Source: Hyperoplus lanceolatus
Lineage: Eukaryota; Chordata; Actinopteri; Uranoscopiformes; Ammodytidae
Direction: 5' to 3'
DNA length: 64,000 nucleotides
Assembly (NCBI GenBank): GCA_026929865.2
Contig: CM049414.1
Location: 8,585,001-8,649,000 of the forward strand
Part shown: positions 42,352 through 51,855 of the stretch, piece after piece
How positions within the stretch are numbered: the first letter of the stretch is position 1
How the letters are laid out: each line of letters starts with the position of its first letter
The notes under the pieces: generated by a model
Database searches by the model: none
The model's input: only the letters and a program-made list of their open reading frames with translations
What the model was told of the DNA's origin: nothing
Program-made: the position numbers and the translations under genes

Positions 42352-42942
42352 TCACATCAAAACACAGCATTTAAGACAACTGTTCGATGGCGTTTTTCGT
42401 TTTTGTAAGGCTGCTCGCGTTGCGGTTTCGAAGACCTCCCAGATCCCCTCCTTGGTCTTAGCAGAGCATTCCAAATAGTCATATGCGCCAATGCGCATGG
42501 CCATAGCCCGGCCATCCTCTGCTTTCACTGGCTCCAGCTTCAACCGGGACAGCTCGTTCTTTACGTTCTCGTCGTTGCGCAGATCTTTCTTGTTGGCCAC
42601 TAATAGAATGGGCACATTGGGACAAAAGTGCTTGACTTCAGGGACCCACTTTTCGGGGATGTTTTCCAACGAATCCGGGCTATCCACGGAGTAACAAATC
42701 AAAATGACATCGGTGTCCGGATAGGAGAGGGGGCGCAGCCGGTCGTAGTCCTCCTGTCCTGCTGTGTCCCACAAAGCAAGCTGGACTTGTTTATTGTCCA
42801 CTTCTATGTCGGCCACGTATGTCTCAAACACAGTCGGAACATACACCTCGGGAAACTCATCTTTGCTGAACACTATCAGTAGACATGTCTTTCCGCATGC
42901 GCCGTCCCCCACCACGACAAGTTTCTTACGTATGTCTGCCAT
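42352..42942 (-). CDS. rhob: RhoB-type small GTPase, intronless
   Basis: Rho-family GTPase of 196 residues, the same length as human RhoB, encoded in one exon as in vertebrate RHOB. Start MADIRKKL (ATG 42942) is preferred over an in-frame upstream Met at 43092, because every RhoA/B/C protein starts at this point. Motifs: P-loop GDGACGKT (12-19), switch [10 protein letters not shown] (34-42), switch [17 protein letters not shown] and ECSAKTK guanine-binding motifs. The C-terminus CLKCCVLM has a CAAX box (CVLM) plus upstream cysteines in the RhoB pattern C-x-x-C-CAAX, predicting prenylation with palmitoylation and endosomal or plasma-membrane location. Two oddities: Thr at position 41, where RhoA/B/C have Asn, and Met as the final CAAX residue instead of Leu (human CKVL). 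Synteny with pum2 and apoB supports rhob. Confidence 0.93.
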   Translation of the reverse strand: MADIRKKLVVVGDGACGKTCLLIVFSKDEFPEVYVPTVFETYVADIEVDNKQVQLALWDTAGQEDYDRLRPLSYPDTDVILICYSVDSPDSLENIPEKWVPEVKHFCPNVPILLVANKKDLRNDENVKNELSRLKLEPVKAEDGRAMAMRIGAYDYLECSAKTKEGIWEVFETATRAALQKRKTPSNSCLKCCVLM

Positions 42943-43104
42943 TCCTGCCTTCTTCCGAGCTCTCGGTTTAACTTTGCATCCAACACAGACGTCTCTGTTC
43001 GCATTCACTGCTTTTAAACTCTGAATGAGACCAGACAGACCTGTCCCGTAAGGCCGACCCCGTCTCACCAACTCCAGAACATTTACCAGCAACCACTGCG
43101 ATCT

Positions 43105-43195
43105 CTTTATAAAGCACAGGGTGGTTTCCTAAATATAGCAATCCAATCGGAAATGGGGAGGTGAGATCACAGTTCGTGAAGGAAGAGGTGATTGG
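43105..43195 (-). promoter_or_regulatory. rhob promoter: TATA and two CCAAT-type boxes
   Basis: CTTTATAAAG at 43105-43114 reads as a TATA box on the minus strand, about 165 bp before the start codon. ATTGG/CCAAT motifs lie at 43143-43147 (inverted on the rhob strand) and 43191-43195 (direct). RHOB promoters in mammals are known to depend on TATA and inverted CCAAT boxes (NF-Y). Transcription probably starts near 43080. Confidence 0.6.
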
Positions 43196-43687
43196 ATCTC
43201 ATCGGTTTCCCCAATGTAAGGGAGGGTCATGGACCACGAGGACCCATCCGACCCAGGATCAGCAAAAATACACCAAACTGCATGATGATGTAGCTTAATT
43301 GCCGACCCTTTTTTCCCTTATTATTATTATTTTTTTTTACATAGCCTAGACTAGAGGCTTGTTATCATTTAGACTACATCTCTTCCTATTATAGACCTAT
43401 TAAAACACATATTCACAACCGAAGCATTGTTTAGGCCTCCGCTGTTACTGAATCAACCCTGTCTTCAAAGTTATACTCCAATAAGCATTCACTCAAACTA
43501 AGACATATTTCACAGCTCATCCTGCAGCATATGAAATAACATCTTTGGATATAGTGATACAGGTATAATCTAGGCTGTGTTGGATAGGAGGTTAATGAGC
43601 ACATAAATAGGCTAACACATTGTTTATCTGTAATATATTTCAAGTGTATTTATTAGGCACAACAAATACATTAAAAAGTAAAAGGAT

Positions 43688-43692
<5 letters not shown>
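43196..43692. other. Divergent spacer between rhob and pum2
   Basis: No gene. AT-rich sequence with a T run near 43330. It separates the rhob promoter from the presumed pum2 first exon and may serve both genes. Confidence 0.4.

Positions 43693-43774
<82 letters not shown>
43693..43774. repeat. (TA)n microsatellite in the rhob-pum2 divergent spacer
   Basis: About 82 bp of pure TA dinucleotides roughly midway between the two presumed transcription start regions. Confidence 0.97.
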
Positions 43775-43776
<2 letters not shown>

Positions 43777-43949
43777 CCTACAAAAAGTAGTCAGGGGAGT
43801 AGCACACATTTACATTGACAATGTTTTACGCATGTCTACGTAGTTCACGTTATTTACAGGGAGGGGGCACCAGCGTAGGCAAACTCCTAGCTTTGACTAT
43901 CAAGCCTTGCTAAAAATCACCGCTCTCTCCTAGGAAACAAAACAATATA

Positions 43950-44100
43950 GAATCGGGACTACGGCGTGCAGCGAGTATAGACTCTCTCTCGAGACGACAG
44001 CGCGTGAGTATCTCCGATTTTAATTGTTCGTATCGAATGCAAAACAGTGTGCAAATCGTCTGATTTGGACGAGACTACTCCGGCGGTGTGAGTATTTCCC
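43950..44100 (+). promoter_or_regulatory. Probable pum2 first (non-coding) exon region
   Basis: The sequence is locally richer in CpG than its surroundings. It carries two good splice-donor motifs: GTGAGTATC at 44004 after GACGACAGCGC, and GTGAGTATT at 44088 after CGGCGGTG. It is the only GC-rich, donor-bearing stretch between rhob and the pum2 start codon, and pum2 is known to have 5' non-coding exons. Inference only; no transcript evidence is available here. Confidence 0.45.
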
Positions 44101-45405
44101 CTTTTGTTTAGCGGCTAAGGCCCCTGTGTTTGGGACTTGAAGGGGGGCCATGTTGTTCAGCCGCTGAGTGGTTTTGGTTGATGTTTTAGCTCAAACAACA
44201 CCAACTTGGCAATTATCGTCTGCTAGCCCTTACGTTAGCTCTTTATTCGGCGTGTTGCATACAGCCAAGAGTAGGCCTACTGTTTCGGGACCAAAAGAAA
44301 CACCCGTTTCCCGTCCGTATACGAGAGCCTCCTTTGATTAGCGTAAAACAATGGTAAATCCATAAATTTAACTTGGATGTCTAGCATCGGCCACCCAATA
44401 ATAAACAGTAAAGGCCCATTGCGGTTAGCATTAGCTGCTAAGCTACGGTGGCTGCTAATGCTAACTCCGGTGAGGTAATAATTGTTGGCTAACTTGAATT
44501 GCGCTCCATTTCCACTAGTGCCAGTAAAATCATTGGTTTGATAAACAAAGAACAATCGGCAATACACTACGAACTGCTTGCCGTTGACCATTTGAAAACA
44601 TAATTAGTGTGAATGCCCAGTGAACGTCGCTAAATTAGCTCGCTTATTAGCAGGGGCTAAGTTAGCTAGCAGGTCTGCTGAAAGGATGCACGTCGGTTTG
44701 CAATAACGAGCAGTGTAGCTAGATACTTCTATATAAAAGACAACGGCAGCTCCCACTGTGGCAAAATAATAATCAGTATGGTTATTTAATGTGCCCCGGG
44801 TGTCTCATTGTTCACATTAGTAGTGTTACTACTAATAGTCGTAGTAGCGTTAGTTGTTATCACCAGCTAACAGCAGTGTTACCTAACAGCTAGCACTCAG
44901 TGTACTGAGAGCCAGCCACATTCCTGTCGGCTTCAGTTTTGTTCTTACCTCTGCCCATTCATTATCGAGCAAAACAATATTAATAAGGTTCCTGCAAATA
45001 ATTTAAAAGTCTTAAAAGGCATGGAATTAGTTGACCTTTTAAAGCAGACCTTAATTGGTATCAACATGTCTTAAATCAAGCTTTTAACACGCCAAGGCAT
45101 GGGGAGTAGTATTTCATCAATCAGGTTTATCTGACATTTCAATTTAAAAACTCAACCAATTGCTGGCATCTATTTTTAAAATAATTTACAAATACCTCTT
45201 ACATGAACAGCACACTATGGTATGAATGATCCACTATGGTCACATTGCGACTTTAAAGTGACACATAGAATATGTTTTTGCGATTTTGTTGTGTACTTTT
45301 ATTGATCTGAAATATAACAACGATTTACAAAAAGTGAAGTATATGTATATTTTCATTGGATGAAAGAAGTCATGTTTTATTCAAAATTGTGGGGGCATAG
45401 TTTGC
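44101..45405. other. Presumed pum2 5' intron, unannotated part
   Basis: No coding sequence. Recurrent GTTAGCTAGC / GCTAGCTAAC-like words and a segment near 44990-45110 (TTAAAAGTCTTAAAAGGCATGG) look like decayed fish repeats. Confidence 0.4.
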
Positions 45406-46218
45406 TCATCCGGGTTAGCTTAGCTCCAGCGCCGGTAGCTAAGGGGAGCAATAGCCTGCCTCTGCTGGCAGCAAGAAGATAAACTTTACAACTATACAAA
45501 ACAATCCTGTGTGCTTGTTGTGACTCGTTTATTTACCACATTATGTTGTGCTCGTTATTTTTGGCACATTGTGTCATTTTAGAGTCAAATACCGGTAGAG
45601 AGAGACTTGACGCGACTCTCTTTACATCGCCCTGCATACCGGCAGGAAACGGATCATTACACATGCGCAAACTACCACAGATCGGTTTCAAGTAAACAAC
45701 TTAGATGACTATGACGAGCACAACAGAGATTGCTACGAAGATCCAGAACTGTATGGATTTGAGCCAGAATAAACAGGAGAACTACATGTTTTGGAAGGCG
45801 AGCCGGCTGAAGCAGGTGAACAGCCTGGCGACAAGGGGGAGAGTCACAACTGCTGTGACGGAGTGGGGCTTGTCAACCTACTGACAGAAAACGAGTGTCT
45901 TTGCTGCAGCCTCTCTTCGCCTGCTCCCCCTCCAAAAAAAAAGTTGCTCGTCAGTTCATTCTTTTTCAAATCGGTACGGCTATGGATCTTCACAGCCATC
46001 TCTCTTCTGCTTTGTATACTCACGAACATCTTGTTTACATAGGCTACTGAGAAGCCCATCTGCAGTTTCCTACCGGTATGTAGGCCTATTTGATTCTAAA
46101 AGGACTAACGTTGTAAAAATAGCAAGCGCAAATAAACGAGTCAAGCACACAGGAGTGTTGAGTGATGTTGTAGCAGGCTATTGCTCCCCTTAGCTAGTGG
46201 AGCTAAGCTAACCCGGAT
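45406..46218. mobile_element. DNA transposon with long (about 200 bp) inverted ends and a captured cysteine-motif ORF fragment
   Basis: The left end (from about 45406, ATCCGGGTTAGCTTAGCTCC) and the right end (to 46218) are inverted copies over roughly 45 bp with high identity. They continue as diverged inverted sequence for about 200 bp each (for example CCTGTGTGCTTG and ACTCGTTTATTT on both arms). The centre (45700-45925) encodes fragments EDPELYGFEPE and LTENECLCC. These resemble the C-terminal P2X7-like cysteine motif proteins that teleost DNA transposons carry in many copies (remembered). The frame is broken by a stop, so it is a remnant. Confidence 0.65.
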
Positions 46219-47625
46219 AAGTAACCTAACATAACTATCGTAATGTAACGGGTGCTATATTGACTTTATAGACTTACATAAACTAAATTAATCCATATAC
46301 AGTGTAGTGTGAAAGTTTGTGAACCCCTTGAGCCTTTTGGAATTTTGTTTAGTTTAACCATTAATTTTTTTCAATACCAGTATTTTTTATATGAAATAAC
46401 AGATGTTTGTTTATCAATTCAACATTTTTCTTTTCCAGAAATCAATTGTTAAAATAGATAAAACAAATGATTTGACAAATGTTGTATGTGCAAAAGTTTG
46501 TGAACCCTAAGCTGCATTGCTTAAATCGAGCAAGGTAAACACAATCAGGTGGACCAAACTGATTGATGAAATAGACCAGCTATAAATTTGTATAAAAAAA
46601 GTTTGAGCTCCATCGGCCCACCGTGAGGCAAATCATCTACAAATGGAGAGCTTTAAGAGTGACTGAACATCTGCCTAGAAGTGGACTTCCTTCAAAAATA
46701 TCCTCAAGCACCACAAGAAAAGGGATTTTTCAGGTAAAAGCCAACCCACACATTACATCTGGAGATTTGCAGACCATTTGCCACCACCATTATTCACTTG
46801 GGAGAAGGATCTCTTGGTGGTAGGCAGAGTTGCGTTTTTGCCCAAACATGGTGGTTTTGGTTTTGACCAAACAGTTCAATTTTGGACTAATCTGTCCACA
46901 GAATAAGACTTCAGGTATCTCCAGGTGCTCTCTGGCAAAGTTGTGACAAGCAGTTTTGTTCTTTTTTTAGAGCAGAGGCTTCTTCATCAACCCTCCCTTG
47001 AAAGCCATGTTGACTGAGTTTTCTTCTTATTGTGGAACCATGCACATCTGTCTCAGATGCTTCAAGAGAGGTCTGCAAATCACTAGATGTAATGTTTGGG
47101 TTGGCTCTTAACTAAAAAAAATACTTTTCTTGTGGCGCTTGAAGATATTTTTGAAGGAAGTCCACGTCTAGGCAGATGTTCAGTCACTCGTAAAGCTCTC
47201 TATTTGTAGATGATTTGCCTCACGGTGGACCGATGGAGCTCAAACTTTTTTTTAAATGAATTTATAGCTGTCCCCAGACAAATGTGCAACAACTCTATTC
47301 CTGAGATCCCCTGAGATTTTTTTCCCTTTTAGCATGTCTGACCTGTATGGGTTCAGTTTGGTGGGTCTAAACTGACCTGGTTTTATCTTTGTTTTATCTA
47401 GTGGCGCCCAATTTCTTCCCTAAAGATCTCTCATTACATTGGTCTATTTCGTCAATCAATTTGGCCCACCTGATTGTGTTTACCTTGCTCGATTTAAGCA
47501 ATGCAGCTTAGGGTTCACAAACTTTTGCACTTACAACATTTGTCAAATAATTTGTTTTATCTGTTTTAACAATTGATTTCTGGAAAAGAAAAATGTTGAA
47601 TTGATAAACAAACATCTTTTATTTC

Positions 47626-50049
47626 TAGGGGTGTAACGGTACACTAAAGTCACGGTTCGGTACGTACCTCGGTTTTGAAGTCACGGTACGGTTCATAGTT
47701 AAGGGAGAATGAACAGTTTTAGCTGTCAGTAACTAGCTGACAGTGTTTAACATACAAATAAAATGCATAGGCGTAACAAATCTAAAAAGAATACTGCTGC
47801 AATTCTCCAATAAATAAAATACTTATTAAATACTAGTGAATGTGCAGCATAAACTAAAATTGCAGTGAAAAATAAAGCCAGTGTTGATGCTCAGCAGGCT
47901 CTGTAAGCTGGTATGTAAAAAAAGGGTATGTCTTCTTTAAGGTATTTTTTACTTTAAAAAAATAAAATATTACTGCAGCTCTCTGAAGTGCTTTTATAGC
48001 CTAAATATAACAATTATCAAATAAAAGTGCAACTGCAGCATTAATTAAATGACAGCGTATGTAATTTCAGTATAAAAAAGAAAATACTGTCTGTGTTTGC
48101 ACAGCTCGATTTTTCTTCACAGTAACGGTGATAGTGTGACCTGGATGGTGCCTTTTCAAATGCATATGCATGTTCGACGTGTTGGCTCCTACATAGGCGA
48201 TCGCGGTGAAACAATAACCTGTGTGCCGACATTGTTCCACACGTTTATCACTGTTTTCATAATTCTACTGGAATCCGAAGTTATCCCTCAAGCGGGATTT
48301 GAATAACAGGGGGACGCCTGCAAGCTCCGGTTTCCTGTTGTCTTTCGCCATGCAGTTCGCTCTCTGTTCGATAACACTGTATAACATTTTTATTTGCACT
48401 ACTCATAGACTGTAGAAGAGGGGGGAACGCTGCTACAACTGCTAATAGTGATGCAAACGGAACACTTGAGCGGAGAGGTGTGTATCTCCTGCTCTGACCG
48501 CAGCTGGGGGGGACTGCTGCGTGAGGACTCGGCCGCCTGTCAGTGCTCTGGGAGGGGCAGGAGCCTCGGGAGGCAGCCGCTGCTCGTTTAGAAGTAAAGA
48601 GCGATACATGCTTTAGCAACAGAGTCTCCAAAAGTCACCAATAACACCATAAAAAGTAGCTAGATTTGTCGCTAGTCGCTTTTTTGAAAAAAAGTCGCCA
48701 GAGGGGTCTGAAAAGTTGCTAAGTTAGCAACACTGCACCCTCATGCTGTGCTCACCATGGAGATAACAGACTCTAAATCGCTGGCTGCTACTGCGCATGT
48801 GCGAGCAAGCCGGAGGCTAAATGGTCCGGGGGAGAACTCCGACGACAAGTTTTAAGTTCCACACCGCAAAACAAGCCTGTACATTCGCAGGGCTGTACAG
48901 TGCGACAGTTTTGATCGCATTTGCTACTGAAATTGATCACGTGCGATGATGAATACAAGTCCATTCACACTAGTGCTAGTTGATAATGAGGAGAGGCTGT
49001 CTTTGAAACACAGAGGAGAGATGCACAACACTGCTTAGAGGGCTCTACATTAACACTCCAAATGTGGGTAAATTAGGCAAGTAAGTTATTGAGTCCACCC
49101 TTCACTTTGGCTGGTGAAAGATATGTGTCCTTGGGATCTGTGCTTGTGCAGCGAGCGGTAATAACCGGAAGGAGATTACCGCAGCCGTTAGCGCGTGTGC
49201 AAACAGAACATTTCCTGTGCGCCTTAACGTTAAAAGCCTGTAACTAGCCAAATGTTAGTTTTGACTTTTATTTTGAAGCCGGTAAGAACAGGAAGTTAGC
49301 GCTTCACAGCCCTGCAGTGCGCTAGCTAGAAAGGCAACTCATTCAGCTGCAGAGAAAAGTCAACAGTAGTCTAAAAACAAAGTTTGAAATAAGCCACTGA
49401 AGAACAACTCCCAAAACATTCACAACAACCTTTTTAATTTATCCTAAATTGTACCAATATGTATACTTATTTATTTAATAGGCTATGTTTAATGTTTTGA
49501 AGTTTGGTTTTAATTAACAGAAGGACATTTTCTAAAAATATTTATTATTATTAATATAATAATTATATGTATATACAAAACATATATAGATATAGATATT
49601 GTTTTTATATTTGTATGGGGAAAAATAATTCTGAATCAGCAAAAAATTGCAATTGGCAGGTTAGGTTCTTTTGTCTAAATTGCAATCAGTGCACCCCTAT
49701 TCATTCTTATACAATTATTACTGCACACACTAGGATATAATATTAATTGAGAATCTCAAAGGAGACCAAGATGATAGGCTCAAAAGGTAATTACAGTGAA
49801 ATGCAAGGGTTAAGGTTATGCAAATGTTCTATCATACTTTGTGTGCTACCAAATCCATTTTTGTGCTACTGAATCTTTTTGCTTGCTAGCACCAGTGCTA
49901 CCACCTAAAAAAATAAGCGTACAGCCCTGACATTCGCCATATTAACGCTAGGTACGCCACAAACGGACCGCGGTCCACCTCTGTAACACCAAATACGTGC
50001 CTGTACCGTCACGGTACGGTACAAATACGTGTATCGTTACACCCTTAGT
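47626..50049 (-). mobile_element. hAT element inserted in the Tc1 right arm (BED-finger remnant)
   Basis: The ends TAGGGGTGTAACGGTAC and GTATCGTTACACCCTTA are inverted. The flanks are TTTATTTC (47618-47625) and GTTATTTC (50050-50057), an 8-bp target duplication with one mismatch, as expected for hAT. The undisturbed left arm of the Tc1 host confirms the empty site (GTTATTTCATAT). On the minus strand around 48130-48240 there is a BED-zinc-finger-like remnant, AYVGANTSNMHMHLKRHHPG, as found at the N-terminus of hAT transposases. The catalytic region is not visible. Another element has inserted at 48888-49929. Confidence 0.85.
48888..49929. mobile_element. hAT-like CAGGGCTGTAC element, copy B (nested in the hAT element)
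   Basis: The ends CAGGGCTGTACAGTGCGAC and GCGTACAGCCCTG match copy A at 27530-28976 over nearly the full length. The flanks ACATTCG(C) are repeated (48881-48888 and 49930-49937), a 7-8 bp target duplication. It lacks the TTAA insertion present in copy A and so represents the empty site. It is the youngest of the three nested layers here. Confidence 0.82.
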
Positions 50050-50157
50050 TATTTCATATAAAAAATACTGGTATTGAAAAAAATTAATTCATACTGTTTA
50101 AAATAAATAAAATTCCAAAAGGCTCAAGAGTTTCACAAACTTTCACACAGCACTGTA

Positions 50158-50517
50158 TCTTTGTTAGGAATCACTGTCATGCGGGTAGACTACTAATTTA
50201 TTTTGCAGAGGAGCACAAACGCACCTCTACTTTCTGAAACTTACAGCGAAACCATTGACTAGTGGAACGCAGGGAGGACCTAATAATACTCGGCGAGGAT
50301 GACATTCCATCGTGCGAAACATAAAGGAAGAAGTAGTAATAGCAGCTTTTTAGCGTTGTATTGTTTAGTGTGCGCTACCCTGATGGGCCACGCTAATGCC
50401 TTGCCGTCCGCTGCGTATTCTCTTGCCGGAGTTCTGTCTTTGGTTATTGTATTGGTCTTGAGCCCCCCCAGCTGCAGAATATAACCTATTGTGCATTTAA
50501 TGCTCATATTTGTGTAT
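50158..50517. other. pum2 intron, short unassigned stretch
   Basis: A 61-codon + frame (50299-50484) has no family resemblance and lies in an intron. I do not treat it as a gene. Confidence 0.4.
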
Positions 50518-50525
50518 CTCCAAAC

Positions 50526-51443
50526 TAGGGATGGGCATAATTAATCGATCATTGATCGTTAAGAATTGTCGATCACGTGAAATTGTTATCGATCATATAG
50601 CCGTTGTGTTGCGCAGTGTGAGTCCCGCAGCACAGCAATGAATTTCACTATGTGGCAGCACCATAGACTGTATGGGCAGCAATTAAACATCCTACCAGCA
50701 GGGGGAGATACTTAACTAGTAGTAGAAGACAACAGAACATACTCAGGCAGCAGCCTGCGAGCTGCCGTAGATGTCAAAACATAAACACGAATAAGTCAAG
50801 GCAAAGTTTGGCATTGGACAGCTTTAAAACCGAAAATAACTAAATTCATTAAACATTATGAAGCCTTGTATAAGTGCAAAACCTCAACAAACCGAATTAT
50901 GTACCACTTGTACATTGAAGCCTACATCCGACCCTGTTTAACGTGTCACATTAGCGCTGCTAGCATTAGCGGCTAACTTTAGCTTCTATGCTTTCCTACT
51001 TCACCTTCATCAGGGAACTAATTTGCACATTTTGTTTATTAGATGAAGTAACGTTAGGTCCTTTAGCACTCAGGGAAATGTGCCGTGCCCTTATGCAGTC
51101 TTTGGCAGCATCTTAGGAGCCGCATATGTGTTTTAAAGGTATCGTAGTATTGGCTCCTTGTTGGCTCATAGCCTCGGGCTTTGACCAGCGCCGCATTTTA
51201 TTATTATTTTATTTTTATTTTATTTTTAAAAGTTGCCTTGTCTTTATGGATTGTTATTTGCCTAGAAGATCTTGGAATAAAGATGTAATTGAGTAAAAAC
51301 CTCTTGTATACAGTCTATAGTAAAAATGCTGTATTTTGGATGTTCTGTTGGCATTTTTTAATATGTAAAAAGATAACGATTAATCGATAATTGATCGTTA
51401 ATTTTCAATCAATCAATGAAATTTCTTAAAATGCCCATCCCTT
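50526..51443. mobile_element. hAT-type non-autonomous element with perfect 8-bp target duplication
   Basis: The ends TAGGGATGGGCATAATTAAT and AAATGCCCATCCCTT are inverted. The flanking 8 bp CTCCAAAC occur exactly at 50518-50525 and 51444-51451. Both subterminal regions carry ATCGAT/TTAATCGAT palindromic words. No coding capacity. It lies about 50 bp upstream of the splice acceptor of the first coding exon of pum2. Confidence 0.88.
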
Positions 51444-51494
51444 CTCCAAACTTAATACTGGTAAAGTTAAATCCCAATGTTATGTTTTGTCCAG

Positions 51495-51855
51495 GCTTTT
51501 CCGTGGAATGAGCGTTCCATGCAGCATCCTAGGAATGAATGAAGTGGCCTGGCAGGAGACAAGAGGTGGGATGCTGCATGCAAATGGTGCTCCTGAGACT
51601 GGAGGTGTCAGAGTTCACAGCGGTGTGCCCCTAACCACAGTTGGAGCTGGACAGGTGCCTGGAGTTCCACATTTACAAGGCATGGACAGGGTTCCTAACC
51701 CTACCCCAGGTACCCCGCAGCCTCCGTTGAGCGGACGATCCCAGGATGACGCCACAGTTGGATATTTCTTTCAGAGGCAGCCTGGAGAGCAGCTCGGAGG
51801 CTGCACACCCAGCAAGCATCGCTGGCCAACTGGAGATGCCAATCACGTTGATCAG
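51495..51855 (+). CDS. pum2: pum2 first coding exon (long N-terminus)
   Basis: The exon follows acceptor TTTTGTCCAG at 51485-51494 and has 13 nt of 5' UTR, then ATG at 51508. The 116 codons end VDQ before GTAAAG. The motif [20 protein letters not shown] followed by SKHRWPTGD is strongly conserved with human PUM1 ([29 protein letters not shown]), supporting this start and exon. Upstream in-frame codons exist but lie before the acceptor. Confidence 0.9.

Larger units (their letters stand above)
46300..50155. mobile_element. Fold-back Tc1/mariner element (interrupted by nested insertions)
   Basis: The ends CAGTGTAGTGTGAAAGTTTG (left) and CTTTCACACAGCACTG (right) are inverted, with TA on both flanks (46298-46299 and 50156-50157). 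The two arms, 46300-46790 and about 47068-47625 plus 50058-50155, are inverted copies of each other. Both include the 5' part of a Tc1 transposase gene: VRQIIYKWRALRVTEHLPRSG and ISSSTTRKGIFQVKANPHIT on the + strand of the left arm, with the same sequence on the minus strand of the right arm. Between them (46830-46915, minus) a piece resembling SPKLNCLVKTKTTMFG matches the Tc1 DDE region. The right arm is split by a 2.4-kb hAT element. Confidence 0.85.

Noticed and set aside
42352-43092. A 246-residue Rho protein starting at the in-frame Met at 43092
   Set aside because: The extra 50 residues have no counterpart in any Rho protein, overlap the presumed 5' UTR, and the start would coincide with the expected transcription start. 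The 196-residue form matches RhoB length exactly.
48281-48631. A 116-codon minus-strand frame inside the hAT element
   Set aside because: It has low-complexity composition and no similarity to hAT transposase. The real BED-finger remnant nearby is in a different frame.
50299-50484. A 61-codon + frame with a hydrophobic middle, possibly a small membrane protein
   Set aside because: It lies inside a transposon-rich pum2 intron, has no recognised relative, no splice context, and is within the length expected by chance.
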